A DNA stretch of 64,000 nt from Telmatobacter sp. DSM 110680 (GCF_039994875.1 NZ_CP121196.1:3534001-3598000); one strand, 5' to 3'. Positions 27,120-37,804 are shown, counted from the first letter of the stretch. A program made the numbers and translations. The notes: a model not told the origin generated them from the sequence alone.

Positions 27120-28370
27120 ATGAGGAAGCAGCCCTGTTTTATTTTTTTTGCAGGTTTGGCGTTGGTTCTAATACTGACGGTTGTCGGTTGTCGATCTGAC
27201 GCTAGAGGATCTGATGCAAATGCAGCAGAGACCGCGTCAGCTACAGTCGCGCCAGCAAAGAGAGGATCCATCGCGCGCAAGTTGAATCTAGCCGGGCAAT
27301 TTCAGCCCTACCAGGTGATCGACGTTCACGCCAAGGTCTCCGGCTACATCCGACATATTTATGTCGATATTGGTGACAGAGTCCGCCAAGGACAGACGCT
27401 TGCGGTGTTGGAAGTTCCAGAACTAGACGCTCAACTACGGGGAACAGGGGCGGAATTGGCCCGGAGCAAGGACGAGATCACGCGCGCTGAGCATGAGGTG
27501 GTGCGAGTTCAATCAGAACATAACGCGTTGCACAGCGACTTCAAACGCCTGAAACAGGCTTCTGCCGCACAGCCGGGACTGATTGCTGAGCAGGAACTGG
27601 ATGATGCGCAATCAAAAGATTTGGCGGCAGAAGCAAGGGTTGATGCTGCAAAGTCTGCCTTAGCTGCTGCACAGCAGCAATCGGAAAGCGCTAAGGCTGA
27701 CAACGAGCGTGTCGGCGACCTTGCCGACTATACCAAAGTGACCGCTCCGCTTGATGGCGTGATTGTTTATCGCTACGCGGACACCGGCGCCTTGATCCAG
27801 GCTGGCACGTCGTCTGATACACAGTCTTTGCCGATCGTAAAACTATCGCAGAGCAGTCTGCTTAGACTTCGTCTTCCAGTACCTGAAGATGCTGTCGAGT
27901 ACATTCACGAAGGAGCAACCGTGACTGTAAACGTGGATGCGATACATCGATCCTTTGAGGGTAAAGTGGTGCGCTTCACACGAGATTTGAACCTTGCAAC
28001 CCGAACAATGGAAACGGAGATAGACGTCGATAATAAGGACCTTTCGCTCACTCCCGGAGAATACGCAAATACCACTATCGAGCTTGAACGCCACGACAAC
28101 GTGTTGACCATTCCCGTGCAGGCAGTAATTAGAAACGGGAATCAGCAGTCGGTTCTAGTTGTGGACGCAGCGCATCATGTTCAGACACGCAACATTGTGA
28201 CGGGGCTTCAAGGCTCGAACTTGATTGAGGTCAATTCGGGCCTTGCTGAGGGAGACCTCGTGATCACCGGTAATCAATCGAACTATCAGCCAGGCGAGAG
28301 CGTGACGACTAATCTCCAGCAAAGTACAGCCTCGGATACCACTGAAGAACAGTCGGGGGGAACTAAGTAA
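27120..28370 (+). CDS. RND efflux periplasmic adaptor lipoprotein (MFP)
   Basis: The 416-residue membrane-fusion protein has a lipoprotein signal with lipobox LTVVGC (Cys about 24). It then shows the biotinyl-lipoyl-like half motif VHAKVSGYIRHIYVDIGDRV, an alpha-helical hairpin rich in Ala, Gln and Glu (about 100-200), and the returning half TAPLDGVIVYRYADTGAL. A beta-barrel (FEGKVVRFTRDLNLATRTME) and a membrane-proximal domain follow. It bridges the inner-membrane RND pump encoded immediately downstream to the outer-membrane channel. Its stop codon is directly followed by the pump ATG, so the two are coupled. The cargo is not predictable. Confidence 0.92.
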   Translation: MRKQPCFIFFAGLALVLILTVVGCRSDARGSDANAAETASATVAPAKRGSIARKLNLAGQFQPYQVIDVHAKVSGYIRHIYVDIGDRVRQGQTLAVLEVPELDAQLRGTGAELARSKDEITRAEHEVVRVQSEHNALHSDFKRLKQASAAQPGLIAEQELDDAQSKDLAAEARVDAAKSALAAAQQQSESAKADNERVGDLADYTKVTAPLDGVIVYRYADTGALIQAGTSSDTQSLPIVKLSQSSLLRLRLPVPEDAVEYIHEGATVTVNVDAIHRSFEGKVVRFTRDLNLATRTMETEIDVDNKDLSLTPGEYANTTIELERHDNVLTIPVQAVIRNGNQQSVLVVDAAHHVQTRNIVTGLQGSNLIEVNSGLAEGDLVITGNQSNYQPGESVTTNLQQSTASDTTEEQSGGTK

Positions 28371-31300
28371 ATGCCGAAGTTTGCATTGAAATATCCCTTT
28401 TTCATCATCATGGTGTGTCTCGTAATTGTGGTGTTGGGTGTTGCAAGTATTTCTTCCATGCCAGTCGACCTGTTCCCACAGATCGACATGCCGGTCGTAG
28501 TCGTCGCAACGTTCTACTCAGGAATGCCTCCGGAACAGATTGAGGCTGACATCACTGACACATTTGAACGATTCTTCACGCTTGGTAACAACATAGACCA
28601 CATCGAGTCGCGCTCGCTGACAGGCGTGAGTTTGATCAAGATATATTTTCAGCCGGGAACAGATCCGAATGCAGCACTGAGCAACATTTCAAATCTCGCT
28701 ATGGCAGACTTGCGAAGGTTGCCTCCCGGAACTCTGCCCCCGGTTGTGCTGGGTATGGATGCGTCCAGTCAGCCCGTCTGCCTTGTGACTTTGAAAGGAC
28801 AAGGACTCAACGAGACGGATCTGAAGGATCTGGCGCAATTCCAGGTACGCAACCAGATCGCGAGCGTCCCTGGGGCATCTGTTCCGCAACCGTTTGGCGG
28901 ACGCTATCGCCAGATCATGGTTTACGTGGATCCGCTCAAACTGGAGGCTCACAACCTGAGCCTGATGGACGTTGTCCGCTCAGTGAACGATTCGAACTTG
29001 ATTTTACCTGCCGGCGATGTCAGGATTGGCCCAAAAGACTACAACATCTACGCCAATAGCCAAGTGCCAACTCCCGAACAGATCAACGATCTTCCGCTGA
29101 AGTCCGTGGGAAACGCATCCGTACTCGTTGGCGATGTAGGTAAAGCTGAGGATTCGGGTACGCTTCAAACCAATATTGTTCGGATTGATGGCCAGCGATC
29201 GGTATATGTTCCTGTGCTGAAGCAGGGAGGTGATAGCAATACGATCACCATCGTGAATGGCATGAAGGCGGCAATCAAAGATCTCGTTGATATACCTTCC
29301 AGTCTCAAAACGGCCGTTGTCTTTGATCAGTCGGAATTCGTCAAATCGGCGCTCAGAAATCTCGGCAACGAAGGCGGAATCGGCCTCGTATTGACCGCTT
29401 TGATGATTCTGCTTTTTCTCGGTAGCATTCGTGCCACGTTCGCTGTTCTCTTATCAATTCCGCTATCTGCATTAGCGGCCTTTATCTGCATCCGCATGGG
29501 CGGCGGATCTATAAACACCATGGTGCTGGCTGGTCTGGCGCTCGCGTTCTCACGCTTGATAGATAACTCAGTCGTCGTATTGGAAAATATCTTTCGCCAC
29601 CTCGAAATGGGCGAATCGCCCCAGGTGGCAGCCGAAGCTGGTGGAAGGGAAGTGCAGTTGCCGGTTCTTGCTGCGACATTCACCACCGCAATTGTCTTTT
29701 TTCCTGTGGCATTGCTTTACGGTGTAAGCCGCTACTTGTTCACGGCCCTAGCTCTTGCAGTTGTCTTTTCGCTCTTCGCGTCTTACATCGTGGCCATGAC
29801 CGTTGTACCTCTATATTGCGCACGCTTTATCAAGTCTGATCAGGTGCACGCTTCCGAGGAGGAGGAGATCAACGCGGAAGGACAACTAGAGTTTCGAAGA
29901 GAGGCGAAGTTTTCCTTTTTCACGAAAATCGTTCGCGCGTTCAACCATCGCTTCCAGCGGATGCTTGAGCTATACGTGATCGCGGTGAATCGAACCATAT
30001 TGCGGCCCGTGGCCAGCACGATTGGAATCCTTGGCGCGGTCGTTTTAACTTTCGCTCTCTTTCCCCTTTTGGGGCGCGCTTATTTCCCACGAACAGATCC
30101 CGGCCAGTTCGTTATCAACATCAAATGCCCGAGCGGAACCCGACTCGAATTGAGTAACAAGTACATCGGCCAAGTCGAAGATGAAATCCGCCAGGTAATT
30201 CCTGACCACGATCTTGGCATGATCGTCTCGAATATCGGCATCACTCCCGATTTATCTGCCATTTACACAAGCAATTCGTCAATGGACACCGCCTTTGTCC
30301 AGGTTAGCCTCAAGGAAGATCACAAGCTGGGCAGTTATGAGTACATGAGACGTGTTCGTAAAAAACTTGCGAGGGATATGCCCTTGCTGTCGACCTATTT
30401 TCAGTCTGGGGGACTGGTTGACTCGGTAATCAATCAGGGATTGCCGGCACCGATCGACGTGCAGGTGAGTGGAAATGACATGGATCAGTCCTATGAAATC
30501 GCTACTCAAATCGCCGCGAAGATTAAGGGCTTGAAGAATGTCAGCGATGTTCTCATTCCACAGAACCTGCGCTATCCCGGGCTCGAGTTGAGCATCGACC
30601 GGGAACGTGCAAGCCTTATCGGCCTATCCCCAAAGGAAGTTGTGGACAATGTGATCACGGCTCTCACGTCAAACGGCATGATTGCTCCCAGCTATTGGAT
30701 CGACCCCAAAACCGGAAACAACTACATGCTCACAGTCCAATACTCGGATAACAAAATCGGCAACATGAGTATGGACGACTTCAAGCAAATCCCACTGCAC
30801 GCCACAAATCAGACGAATTACACTCCGTTGAGCTCCGTCGCTAACATTACCGAGATCAATACTCCAACCGAAGTAGATCACTACAAGATACGTCGTGTGA
30901 TCGACGTATATGTGATGCCTTCGACTGAAGCTTTGCAACATGTAAATCAGCAGGTGCAAAACGTGATTGATCACACAAAGGCACCGGGTAATGTACGTAT
31001 CACTGTACGAGGTTCGGTGGTAAGCATGAACGAGTCGTTCAAGCGATTCGCAATCGGCCTATTCCTGTCGATCCTTCTCGTCTATCTGATTTTGATGGCA
31101 CAATTTGCATCCTTCGTAGATCCTTTCATTATTCTCATGGCAATTCCGCCGGGGTTGGCTGGAGTTTTACTCATTCTGCTTCTAACTGGAAGCACCATGA
31201 ACATCATGTCTCTCATGGGAGTGATCATGATGGCCGGAATCGTTGTTTCTAACAGCATTTTGATTGTCGAATTCGCCGGTCATCTTCATGAAACAGGCCT

Positions 31301-31559
31301 CCCAATTGCTGAGGCAGTCGTCCAGTCCTGCCGAATCCGATTGCGCCCGATTTTGATGACATCGTTGGCAACACTTTTGGGGATGATTCCAATGGCCTTG
31401 GGGCTAGAGGCGGGGAGCGAACAATATGCGCCGTTGGCGCGTGCAATCATTGGCGGCCTCGGCGTGTCCGTAGTTCTCACGGTATTTCTTGTCCCCGCGG
31501 TCTATCTGATCGTTCATGCTCGTAAAGAGAAACAGATACCGGCGCAGGGAGAGGCCTAG
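28371..31559 (+). CDS. RND-family efflux pump, inner-membrane permease (HAE1/AcrB-like)
   Basis: The 1062-residue length and topology fit RND pumps: TM1 near residue 10, a large porter loop, a cluster of membrane segments near 335-470, a second porter loop, and a C-terminal cluster near 870-1050. FPQIDMPVVVV and AGGREVQLPVLAATFTTAIVF are family motifs. In TM4 the relay region reads RLIDNSVVVLEN, so only one Asp is present where AcrB has Asp407-Asp408. TM10 reads VVSNSILIVEF where AcrB has Lys940 (SAKNAILIVEF). A variant proton relay is therefore expected. ATG directly abuts the adaptor stop. The substrate (drug, lipid or small molecule) is unknown. Confidence 0.92.
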   Translation: MPKFALKYPFFIIMVCLVIVVLGVASISSMPVDLFPQIDMPVVVVATFYSGMPPEQIEADITDTFERFFTLGNNIDHIESRSLTGVSLIKIYFQPGTDPNAALSNISNLAMADLRRLPPGTLPPVVLGMDASSQPVCLVTLKGQGLNETDLKDLAQFQVRNQIASVPGASVPQPFGGRYRQIMVYVDPLKLEAHNLSLMDVVRSVNDSNLILPAGDVRIGPKDYNIYANSQVPTPEQINDLPLKSVGNASVLVGDVGKAEDSGTLQTNIVRIDGQRSVYVPVLKQGGDSNTITIVNGMKAAIKDLVDIPSSLKTAVVFDQSEFVKSALRNLGNEGGIGLVLTALMILLFLGSIRATFAVLLSIPLSALAAFICIRMGGGSINTMVLAGLALAFSRLIDNSVVVLENIFRHLEMGESPQVAAEAGGREVQLPVLAATFTTAIVFFPVALLYGVSRYLFTALALAVVFSLFASYIVAMTVVPLYCARFIKSDQVHASEEEEINAEGQLEFRREAKFSFFTKIVRAFNHRFQRMLELYVIAVNRTILRPVASTIGILGAVVLTFALFPLLGRAYFPRTDPGQFVINIKCPSGTRLELSNKYIGQVEDEIRQVIPDHDLGMIVSNIGITPDLSAIYTSNSSMDTAFVQVSLKEDHKLGSYEYMRRVRKKLARDMPLLSTYFQSGGLVDSVINQGLPAPIDVQVSGNDMDQSYEIATQIAAKIKGLKNVSDVLIPQNLRYPGLELSIDRERASLIGLSPKEVVDNVITALTSNGMIAPSYWIDPKTGNNYMLTVQYSDNKIGNMSMDDFKQIPLHATNQTNYTPLSSVANITEINTPTEVDHYKIRRVIDVYVMPSTEALQHVNQQVQNVIDHTKAPGNVRITVRGSVVSMNESFKRFAIGLFLSILLVYLILMAQFASFVDPFIILMAIPPGLAGVLLILLLTGSTMNIMSLMGVIMMAGIVVSNSILIVEFAGHLHETGLPIAEAVVQSCRIRLRPILMTSLATLLGMIPMALGLEAGSEQYAPLARAIIGGLGVSVVLTVFLVPAVYLIVHARKEKQIPAQGEA

Positions 31560-31564
31560 ATCAG

Positions 31565-33025
31565 ATGATGATTTGTTTGAAAAAGTGCATGGGCAGCGTA
31601 GCAATCGCAATTATGGCGATGACTGTCACGGCGGATGCAGTCTCCCAGACACCTTCCCATCGAGAAGAACTTCCAAACGCGCCTGCTTCTCAATTGCTTG
31701 CACAGACAGGCGTGCAATTGAGTGGCGCGAACTCAGTGTCCGCGACTACAACCCCACGTCAGAACCAAACACCAAGTTCCTCCTCGTCGCCAGCGAACAG
31801 AACCAAACTCACCCGAAGCCAAGCGGAACAAATGGCAATCAAAAACAATCCTCAAGTAAGCGTGGCACGTTTGCTTGCGCTGGCGCAGCATCAGGTCTAT
31901 CGCGAAACCCGTTCCTCGGAATTGCCTATAGCGAATGCAGCTATAACGGGAGTTGAAGCGGAGGATGCAAGTCGCATATCCGCGGGATCACTTACCGCGT
32001 CACGTTTGTTTACGCATGCGGGCGCAGGTGGTGGATTCTCACAGTTGCTGACGGATTTTGGCAAAACAAGGAATCTCGTCGCGTCCGCAGTTCTGCAAGA
32101 TAAGGCCCAGAAAGCGAATGCATTAGCAACTCAATTCGACGTTGAACTCGCGACTGATCAGGCATTCTACAACGCCCTGCAAGCACAGGAAACTCTAAAA
32201 GTCGCGCAGCAAAATGTGACAACGCGCCAGACGCTGCAGTCGCAAGTGAACCAGATGACCATCAACAAGCTGAAATCCACATTGGATTTGAGCTTTGCCG
32301 ATGTCAGCCTTTCGCAAGCAAAATTGCTTTCGCTGGATGCGCAGAACAATGCTGATTCAACCATGGCAGCATTGGATGCGGTATTGGGGATTGACCATCA
32401 AGAGGAGTTTGAACTTGTAGATGACGGACCTGACACTCGGCAGCCACCACCCGATATTGACCAATTAGTCCAAGCGAGTTTAAAACAACGGCCCGATCTG
32501 CAAGCGACTCAGTTCAGCCAACAAGCTGCAGAAAAATTCAGCCATGCCCAACGCGATCAAATGTTTCCAACCATAGCGGCGTCAGGGACGGTAGGCAGCG
32601 TTCCGATTAGGCCGTCGCAGTATTACACCACGAATTGGTGGGGCGGCATAGGAGTGAACATAAATATACCTGTGTTTAATGGTTTCCTCTATTCGGCTCA
32701 AGCGAAAGAGGCATCACTACGCGCACAGGCGGCGTCAGAACAGACAAGAGATTTACGCGACCGTATTGTGCGCGACGTGAGAACAGCATGGCTTACTGCG
32801 AACACATCTTATCAACGGGTCAGCGTAACCGCTGAATTGTTGAAAGAAGCAGATCTTGGTCTTAAGCTAGCTCAGACACGATATCAGATGGGGTTAAGTT
32901 CGATCGTTGAACTCAGTCAGGCCGAATATCAGCAGACAGATGCAGCAATCGGAAATGCAAATGCGCAGTATCAGTATCGTCTTGCGTTAGCAACACTGAA
33001 CTATCAAGTTGGCTCTGTACCATAG
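31565..33025 (+). CDS. TolC-family outer-membrane efflux channel
   Basis: The 486-residue product has a signal peptide (IAIMAMTVTADAVSQ) and a low-complexity leader. The duplicated OEP repeats of TolC-like channels follow: LTRSQAEQMAIKNNPQVSVAR and RPDLQATQFSQQAAEKFSHAQ begin the two long coiled-coil halves, and IPVFNGFLYSAQAKEASLRAQ and LTRYQMGLSSIVELSQAE-like segments follow. It completes a classical three-gene tripartite efflux operon, starting 5 bp after the pump stop. It converges with dnaE2, whose end lies 17 bp beyond. Confidence 0.92.
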   Translation: MMICLKKCMGSVAIAIMAMTVTADAVSQTPSHREELPNAPASQLLAQTGVQLSGANSVSATTTPRQNQTPSSSSSPANRTKLTRSQAEQMAIKNNPQVSVARLLALAQHQVYRETRSSELPIANAAITGVEAEDASRISAGSLTASRLFTHAGAGGGFSQLLTDFGKTRNLVASAVLQDKAQKANALATQFDVELATDQAFYNALQAQETLKVAQQNVTTRQTLQSQVNQMTINKLKSTLDLSFADVSLSQAKLLSLDAQNNADSTMAALDAVLGIDHQEEFELVDDGPDTRQPPPDIDQLVQASLKQRPDLQATQFSQQAAEKFSHAQRDQMFPTIAASGTVGSVPIRPSQYYTTNWWGGIGVNINIPVFNGFLYSAQAKEASLRAQAASEQTRDLRDRIVRDVRTAWLTANTSYQRVSVTAELLKEADLGLKLAQTRYQMGLSSIVELSQAEYQQTDAAIGNANAQYQYRLALATLNYQVGSVP

Positions 33026-33042
33026 CTATTCGTGCGAGCGAT

Positions 33043-36000
33043 CTAGTGAAAATCATGTGAGCTTACGTCGGCCGAGGTGATATCTATAGGTCTGATGCGA
33101 AATGCCTTTACATGTATCACTCTGTTTTGTATTTGCAATCTACCTTCTATTGCGAGAAAACGGCTACGCGTTATGATCATGCGCTCCTGCTCAAACAAAT
33201 CAGGTGTAATGATGATGTTAGTGATTCCTGTTTCGTCTTCTAGGGAAAGAAATACAAAACCTTTTGCTGTTCCAGGACGCTGCCGCGCAATAACACAACC
33301 TGCGATCTTGACAAATTGGTTCTGACTGTAGCGGGCGAGATCACATGCGGAAGCAAAATCTTGGTGCTTCAATAAATCGCGATGGTAGGTCATTGGATGG
33401 GGACCACATGTGAGACCACACCCTGCATAGTCAGCAGCCAGGCGCTCATCGGTGGTCATCTGTCTCAGAGGGATTAATGCTTTGCTGTTTTGCGTTTTGA
33501 TTGCTGATCGTAATAACGGACCGATTGGACGGCCCGCCTGCTCGACCTGCCATAGCGCGTCACGTCGATGCATTACTTGGCCAACAGAATTAAGTGCGCC
33601 AATCTGCGCAAGGAGAACAAGCTCTTTTCTACTTAATTCGGGTATGCGTTGCGTCAAGTCGTCTACCGATTGAAACTGTCCACTTGTATTACGAGATGCC
33701 AGTAATGACTCAGCTGAAGATTGTTTTAGTCCTTTGGCATAGTTCAAACCAATGCGAAGAGACAAGCTATCGTCAGGTTCATGTTCGATGGAACATAGCC
33801 AATCGGATCGTTGAACACAAATCGGACGAACGCGCAATCCGTGCCGTTGTGCATCTTTTATAAGTACGGCAGGCGAATAGAAGCCCATGGGTTGATTGTT
33901 TAAAAGACCGCACGTGAATGCAGCTAGGTAATGAACCTTCAGATACGCAGACGCATAGGCTATGAGCGCAAAGCTTGCAGCATGAGACTCAGGAAAGCCG
34001 TACATCGCGAACGATGAGATACCCTGAACAATGTTGTCCTGTTCCCGCAGGCCAATTCCATTTCGCGTCATGCCTGAGCGTAAGCGGCCTTCAAGATCGC
34101 GCATCCGTTGCATGGAGCGTCGCATGCCTACAGCGCGGCGCAATTCCTCAGCTTCAGAGCCAGTAAAGCTTGCGACTACCATGGCCATGCGCAACAGTTG
34201 TTCCTGAAAGAGCGGTACACCCAGTGTTCGCTTCAGAACTGGTTCGAGCAACGGATGCGGATAAGAGACTTCTTCCTGTCCCTGACGTCGCCGCATGTAA
34301 GGATGCATCATCTTGCCAACGATCGGTCCGGGGCGAATGATGGCGACCTGTACGACTACATCGTAAAAGCATCTAGGCGCGTTATGGGGAAGGGATGCCA
34401 TCTGTGCGCGGCTCTCCACTTGAAACATACCCACTGTATCCCCTTTACAGAGAGTTTCGTATACGACTGGATCTTCAGGTAATAAAGCGAGATCGACCAC
34501 GGCGCCATAGTGACGGGGAATCAATTCGAGTGAGTCTTTCAATGTTGCCATCATACCGAGACCGAGTAAATCAACCTTAATGAGTCCCATGTCTGCGCAG
34601 TCTTCTTTATCCCATTGAACTACTGTTCTGCCTGGCATCGATGCGCGTTCGATAGGAACAACGCGGTTCAGCATACCTGCACAAATCACCATGCCGCCAG
34701 AGTGCTGTCCGAGATGGCGTGGCAGATCGCACACCCGCATACTCAAATCTAGATATTTGGCAATAATTGGGTGACGAATATCATACCCCGCTTGGCCGAA
34801 GTGCTTTTCCATGGTGTCATTAGCGCCGCGCCATTCCCAATGACCTACAAGACTAGAGAGTTTAGCAACTTGCTGTTCATCAAACCCGAGTGCCTTGCCA
34901 ACTTCACGCGCTGCAGACCGGCCCCGATATGTGATGACATTTGCAGTCATCGCCGCACCTAGAGCCCCGTAGTGTTCATAGATGTGCTGAATAACGAGTT
35001 CGCGATGATCACCAGAGGGCAAATCAAGATCGATATCGGGCAATTCACCACGGCTTTCGCTAAGAAAGCGTTCGAAAAGCAATTGCATCCCGATCGGATC
35101 GACAGCTGTGATCTCGAGAGCAAAACAAACAACAGAGTTGGCAGCGGATCCGCGTCCCTGTACCAGAAAACCATTCTTTTGGCAGAACCGGATAATGTCC
35201 CAGACTATAAGGAAGTATCCCGCGAATCCGAGTCTCGCAATTAATGCGAGCTCATGCTGCGCCTGGAGGCGCGCTCTTTCCATGAGACTGCGCTTTAATT
35301 TGTTAGCATACCGTTTTCTAACACCATCGTCGACACGCTTGGCGAGAAAGCTATCCATCGTTTCGCCATTAGGCACGGGGTATTGGGGGAACTTGTAGCC
35401 GAGATCGTTCAATGTAAATTCAAGTCGCTCACTAACGACGCGAGTATTAGCGATCGCCTCTGGGATATCGCAAAAAATATATGACATTTCCTGCGCTGAA
35501 CGTAGGTGATGCAACGAGTTCTTACTCAGGAGCCGTCCTGCGTTATGTACAGTGGTGTGATGGCGTATTGACGTAAAAATGTCGAGCAGTTCACGGTCCT
35601 CTGGCGTAGCACAACGAACGCCATTAGTAGCGACGAGGGGAATGCCGCGTTGTGATGCAATATTCACGAGAACGACATTGCGAAATTCTTCTTCGCGTTC
35701 ACAGTGGCGCTGAAGTTCTATGTATACGTTGCTGCGCCCATAGATAGATGTAAGTCTATCGAGTGCAGCACGCGCTCCGGCCTCGCCTTTACGACTCAGA
35801 GCGGATGCGAGCAGACCTTCTTCGCCGCCGGTTAGGCAAATCAGCCCAGCTGAAAACTCTTCTAAGTCATCCAATGTAGCTGAGCCTTCTGCCTTTGTGG
35901 ACTCACGCATTTTGAAGCGTGTGATTAATTGGCAAAGGTTTTGATATCCAACCTGCGATGAGCACAAAAGAACAATTCGCGGGGGTTCATCGGGACAACG

Positions 36001-36306
36001 ATGAGGAAGCCACTCGGATGGAGCAAGTCTGTTGCCGAATGGCGATATGGCGATTTCTGCACCGATATGCGCTTTTATTTTGTTATGCCTCGCCGCGGTA
36101 TGAAAGCGCGCTACACCATACAATCCATTTCGATCAGCCAAAGCGATTGCCGGCATGTCCAGTTCAACGGCGCGCTCGACGATGGATTCGGGCTCAGATG
36201 ATCCCGATAGAAAGCTGAATGCACTTGATGAATGCAACTCAATATATTCGTCAGAGAAATTACGAGCTAGCTGTTTACAGATAGTAATGCTCGGAGAGTT
36301 AGTCAT
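33043..36306 (-). CDS. dnaE2: DnaE2 error-prone DNA polymerase III alpha subunit
   Basis: The 1087-residue length matches DnaE2 and is shorter than replicative DnaE. The N-terminal PHP domain begins YIELHSSSAFSFLSGSS, with metal-site histidines reduced as usual in this family. The polymerase palm shows PDIDLDLPSGD and IKVDLLGLGMM, giving the three catalytic aspartates. The C-terminal OB region (VKIAGCVIARQRPGTAKGFV) is present. DnaE2 performs translesion synthesis with ImuA and ImuB, whose genes lie just upstream on the same strand. The start overlaps the imuB stop by 8 bp. The three genes form the SOS-type mutasome operon. Confidence 0.95.
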   Translation of the reverse strand: MTNSPSITICKQLARNFSDEYIELHSSSAFSFLSGSSEPESIVERAVELDMPAIALADRNGLYGVARFHTAARHNKIKAHIGAEIAISPFGNRLAPSEWLPHRCPDEPPRIVLLCSSQVGYQNLCQLITRFKMRESTKAEGSATLDDLEEFSAGLICLTGGEEGLLASALSRKGEAGARAALDRLTSIYGRSNVYIELQRHCEREEEFRNVVLVNIASQRGIPLVATNGVRCATPEDRELLDIFTSIRHHTTVHNAGRLLSKNSLHHLRSAQEMSYIFCDIPEAIANTRVVSERLEFTLNDLGYKFPQYPVPNGETMDSFLAKRVDDGVRKRYANKLKRSLMERARLQAQHELALIARLGFAGYFLIVWDIIRFCQKNGFLVQGRGSAANSVVCFALEITAVDPIGMQLLFERFLSESRGELPDIDLDLPSGDHRELVIQHIYEHYGALGAAMTANVITYRGRSAAREVGKALGFDEQQVAKLSSLVGHWEWRGANDTMEKHFGQAGYDIRHPIIAKYLDLSMRVCDLPRHLGQHSGGMVICAGMLNRVVPIERASMPGRTVVQWDKEDCADMGLIKVDLLGLGMMATLKDSLELIPRHYGAVVDLALLPEDPVVYETLCKGDTVGMFQVESRAQMASLPHNAPRCFYDVVVQVAIIRPGPIVGKMMHPYMRRRQGQEEVSYPHPLLEPVLKRTLGVPLFQEQLLRMAMVVASFTGSEAEELRRAVGMRRSMQRMRDLEGRLRSGMTRNGIGLREQDNIVQGISSFAMYGFPESHAASFALIAYASAYLKVHYLAAFTCGLLNNQPMGFYSPAVLIKDAQRHGLRVRPICVQRSDWLCSIEHEPDDSLSLRIGLNYAKGLKQSSAESLLASRNTSGQFQSVDDLTQRIPELSRKELVLLAQIGALNSVGQVMHRRDALWQVEQAGRPIGPLLRSAIKTQNSKALIPLRQMTTDERLAADYAGCGLTCGPHPMTYHRDLLKHQDFASACDLARYSQNQFVKIAGCVIARQRPGTAKGFVFLSLEDETGITNIIITPDLFEQERMIITRSRFLAIEGRLQIQNRVIHVKAFRIRPIDITSADVSSHDFH

Positions 36307-37804
36307 AAAACGCCTCGAGCATCCATTTGTCTTTTACATAGTCATGAATAATCAAGCAGCCGACGACTTCGCCAAGATTGTTGATTGCCTTGACATCCCA
36401 TTCTTCCGTATTCCACATGTCAACTGACCACCAACAGCCGCTTGATTGCCATGGGCCATAAGCTGCCTGAACCTTGTAGTGATATGCTCCGTCGCGAAAT
36501 GATGACGGCTTCTTAAAATTAAGTTGTATGCGTAACGGATGGGGTGGCCGAATTCGCCTAAGCGATATGCACGCCGCAATATTTATGCGAAGGACTGACT
36601 GATTTGGAATCGCGAAGTTATCGATATCGAAACTGCCACTGTGATGTGAATCTCTCAATACGGGAGAACCAACACGTTCATCGCCAACCAGTGCTTTTAA
36701 TCGGGAGAGCGCTACGTCGAGACGTGACGTCTCCGGAGTCTGAGGTGCAAAGAGCCCAAGCTGCACCTTGCTTTGTTGTCCGGCTTCAGCGATTAATGTC
36801 AGCGATGTTATTGCTGCTTGTGGGGGATGCGCAGCGATCTCCAGTTGCAGAAGTTTTAAAAGAAACTTGCGATCGCTGGTAGGTATTGCAGGTCGTATTA
36901 TACGTTCATAGCTGAGTTGCTTTTCAAGAGACATGTAAACCGTAAGATTGGCTAATGAGAGGGCCCTGCTCATAGCGCGAGATACGAGATTGTTGATCAT
37001 GTTCGCGCCGATGAAGAGAAGGGAATCCAGCTGTTCAACATGAGTTTCGAATTCGATGTGCTCCTTTAATTCGAATTTGGTATCTATGGGCAGGAAGGTG
37101 TGTTCGGCTTTTCCGCGTGAGAGCTTAAGCCATAACTTTGCCTGCTGTCCGAGGCGCGAAATCAATTCTTCTTCAGGCAATTCAGCCAATTCACCGAGTG
37201 TGCGTATTCCCCAAAGAACAAAAGTTTCTTCATGTAGCTGATCAAGTTGCAGCGAAGCAATGGGAATTGATGCGATTGCGTGCGCCTCCTGTTCAGTTGG
37301 AACGATATTGATTCCAGGCATGAATGCAGCGCAAATGCGCGCCACATGAAAGTTGTGGCTGATGGATACCGATGCACGGAATCCTGCAGACGCAATTGCA
37401 GAATGCAGACTCCTTGCGATCGCCTCCGGTGGACCCAACAACCGCTCACTACCTGATATGTCAAGCACAAATCCGCATGTGTTGGTCGCAATGGTCTCTT
37501 CAACGCGAGGAGAGAAGGTTGACACGCATTCCAGAAGAACTGAGTGGGCGGCAAACTCGCTATCCAATGAACGCGCCAGCACGCATATCACGTTGAGTTC
37601 TTCAATTTCAAGGCGTGTCATGCCAATGGCGGCCCCAAGCTGTTTGGCGTGCAGATTCAGAGAGCAGACCCTTTCCTGCGGAGCTATGCCACCGAGTATG
37701 GCGACCGGTTGTGCCTGAAGATCAGATCTCAAACGAAGTATGGCTTGGGCAGGAAATTCAGCAGCATGGATAGCGGCGTAAAGCGGGTTGGATTGATAGG
37801 TCAT
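36299..37804 (-). CDS. imuB: ImuB, Y-family polymerase-like mutasome protein
   Basis: The 501-residue protein is related to Y-family polymerases but has lost the catalytic acidic residues. Where DinB has DMDAFF, this protein reads AIHAAEFPAQ. VLDISGSERLLG and the helix-hairpin-helix region (IRTLGELAELPEEELISRLG) are recognisable. Known ImuB proteins link DnaE2 to the sliding clamp and are not themselves polymerases. The start is ATG 37804, overlapping the imuA stop by 4 bp (ATGA), rather than the in-frame GTG at 37825. Order imuA-imuB-dnaE2 with overlaps confirms the cassette. Confidence 0.93.
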   Translation of the reverse strand: MTYQSNPLYAAIHAAEFPAQAILRLRSDLQAQPVAILGGIAPQERVCSLNLHAKQLGAAIGMTRLEIEELNVICVLARSLDSEFAAHSVLLECVSTFSPRVEETIATNTCGFVLDISGSERLLGPPEAIARSLHSAIASAGFRASVSISHNFHVARICAAFMPGINIVPTEQEAHAIASIPIASLQLDQLHEETFVLWGIRTLGELAELPEEELISRLGQQAKLWLKLSRGKAEHTFLPIDTKFELKEHIEFETHVEQLDSLLFIGANMINNLVSRAMSRALSLANLTVYMSLEKQLSYERIIRPAIPTSDRKFLLKLLQLEIAAHPPQAAITSLTLIAEAGQQSKVQLGLFAPQTPETSRLDVALSRLKALVGDERVGSPVLRDSHHSGSFDIDNFAIPNQSVLRINIAACISLRRIRPPHPLRIQLNFKKPSSFRDGAYHYKVQAAYGPWQSSGCWWSVDMWNTEEWDVKAINNLGEVVGCLIIHDYVKDKWMLEAFYD

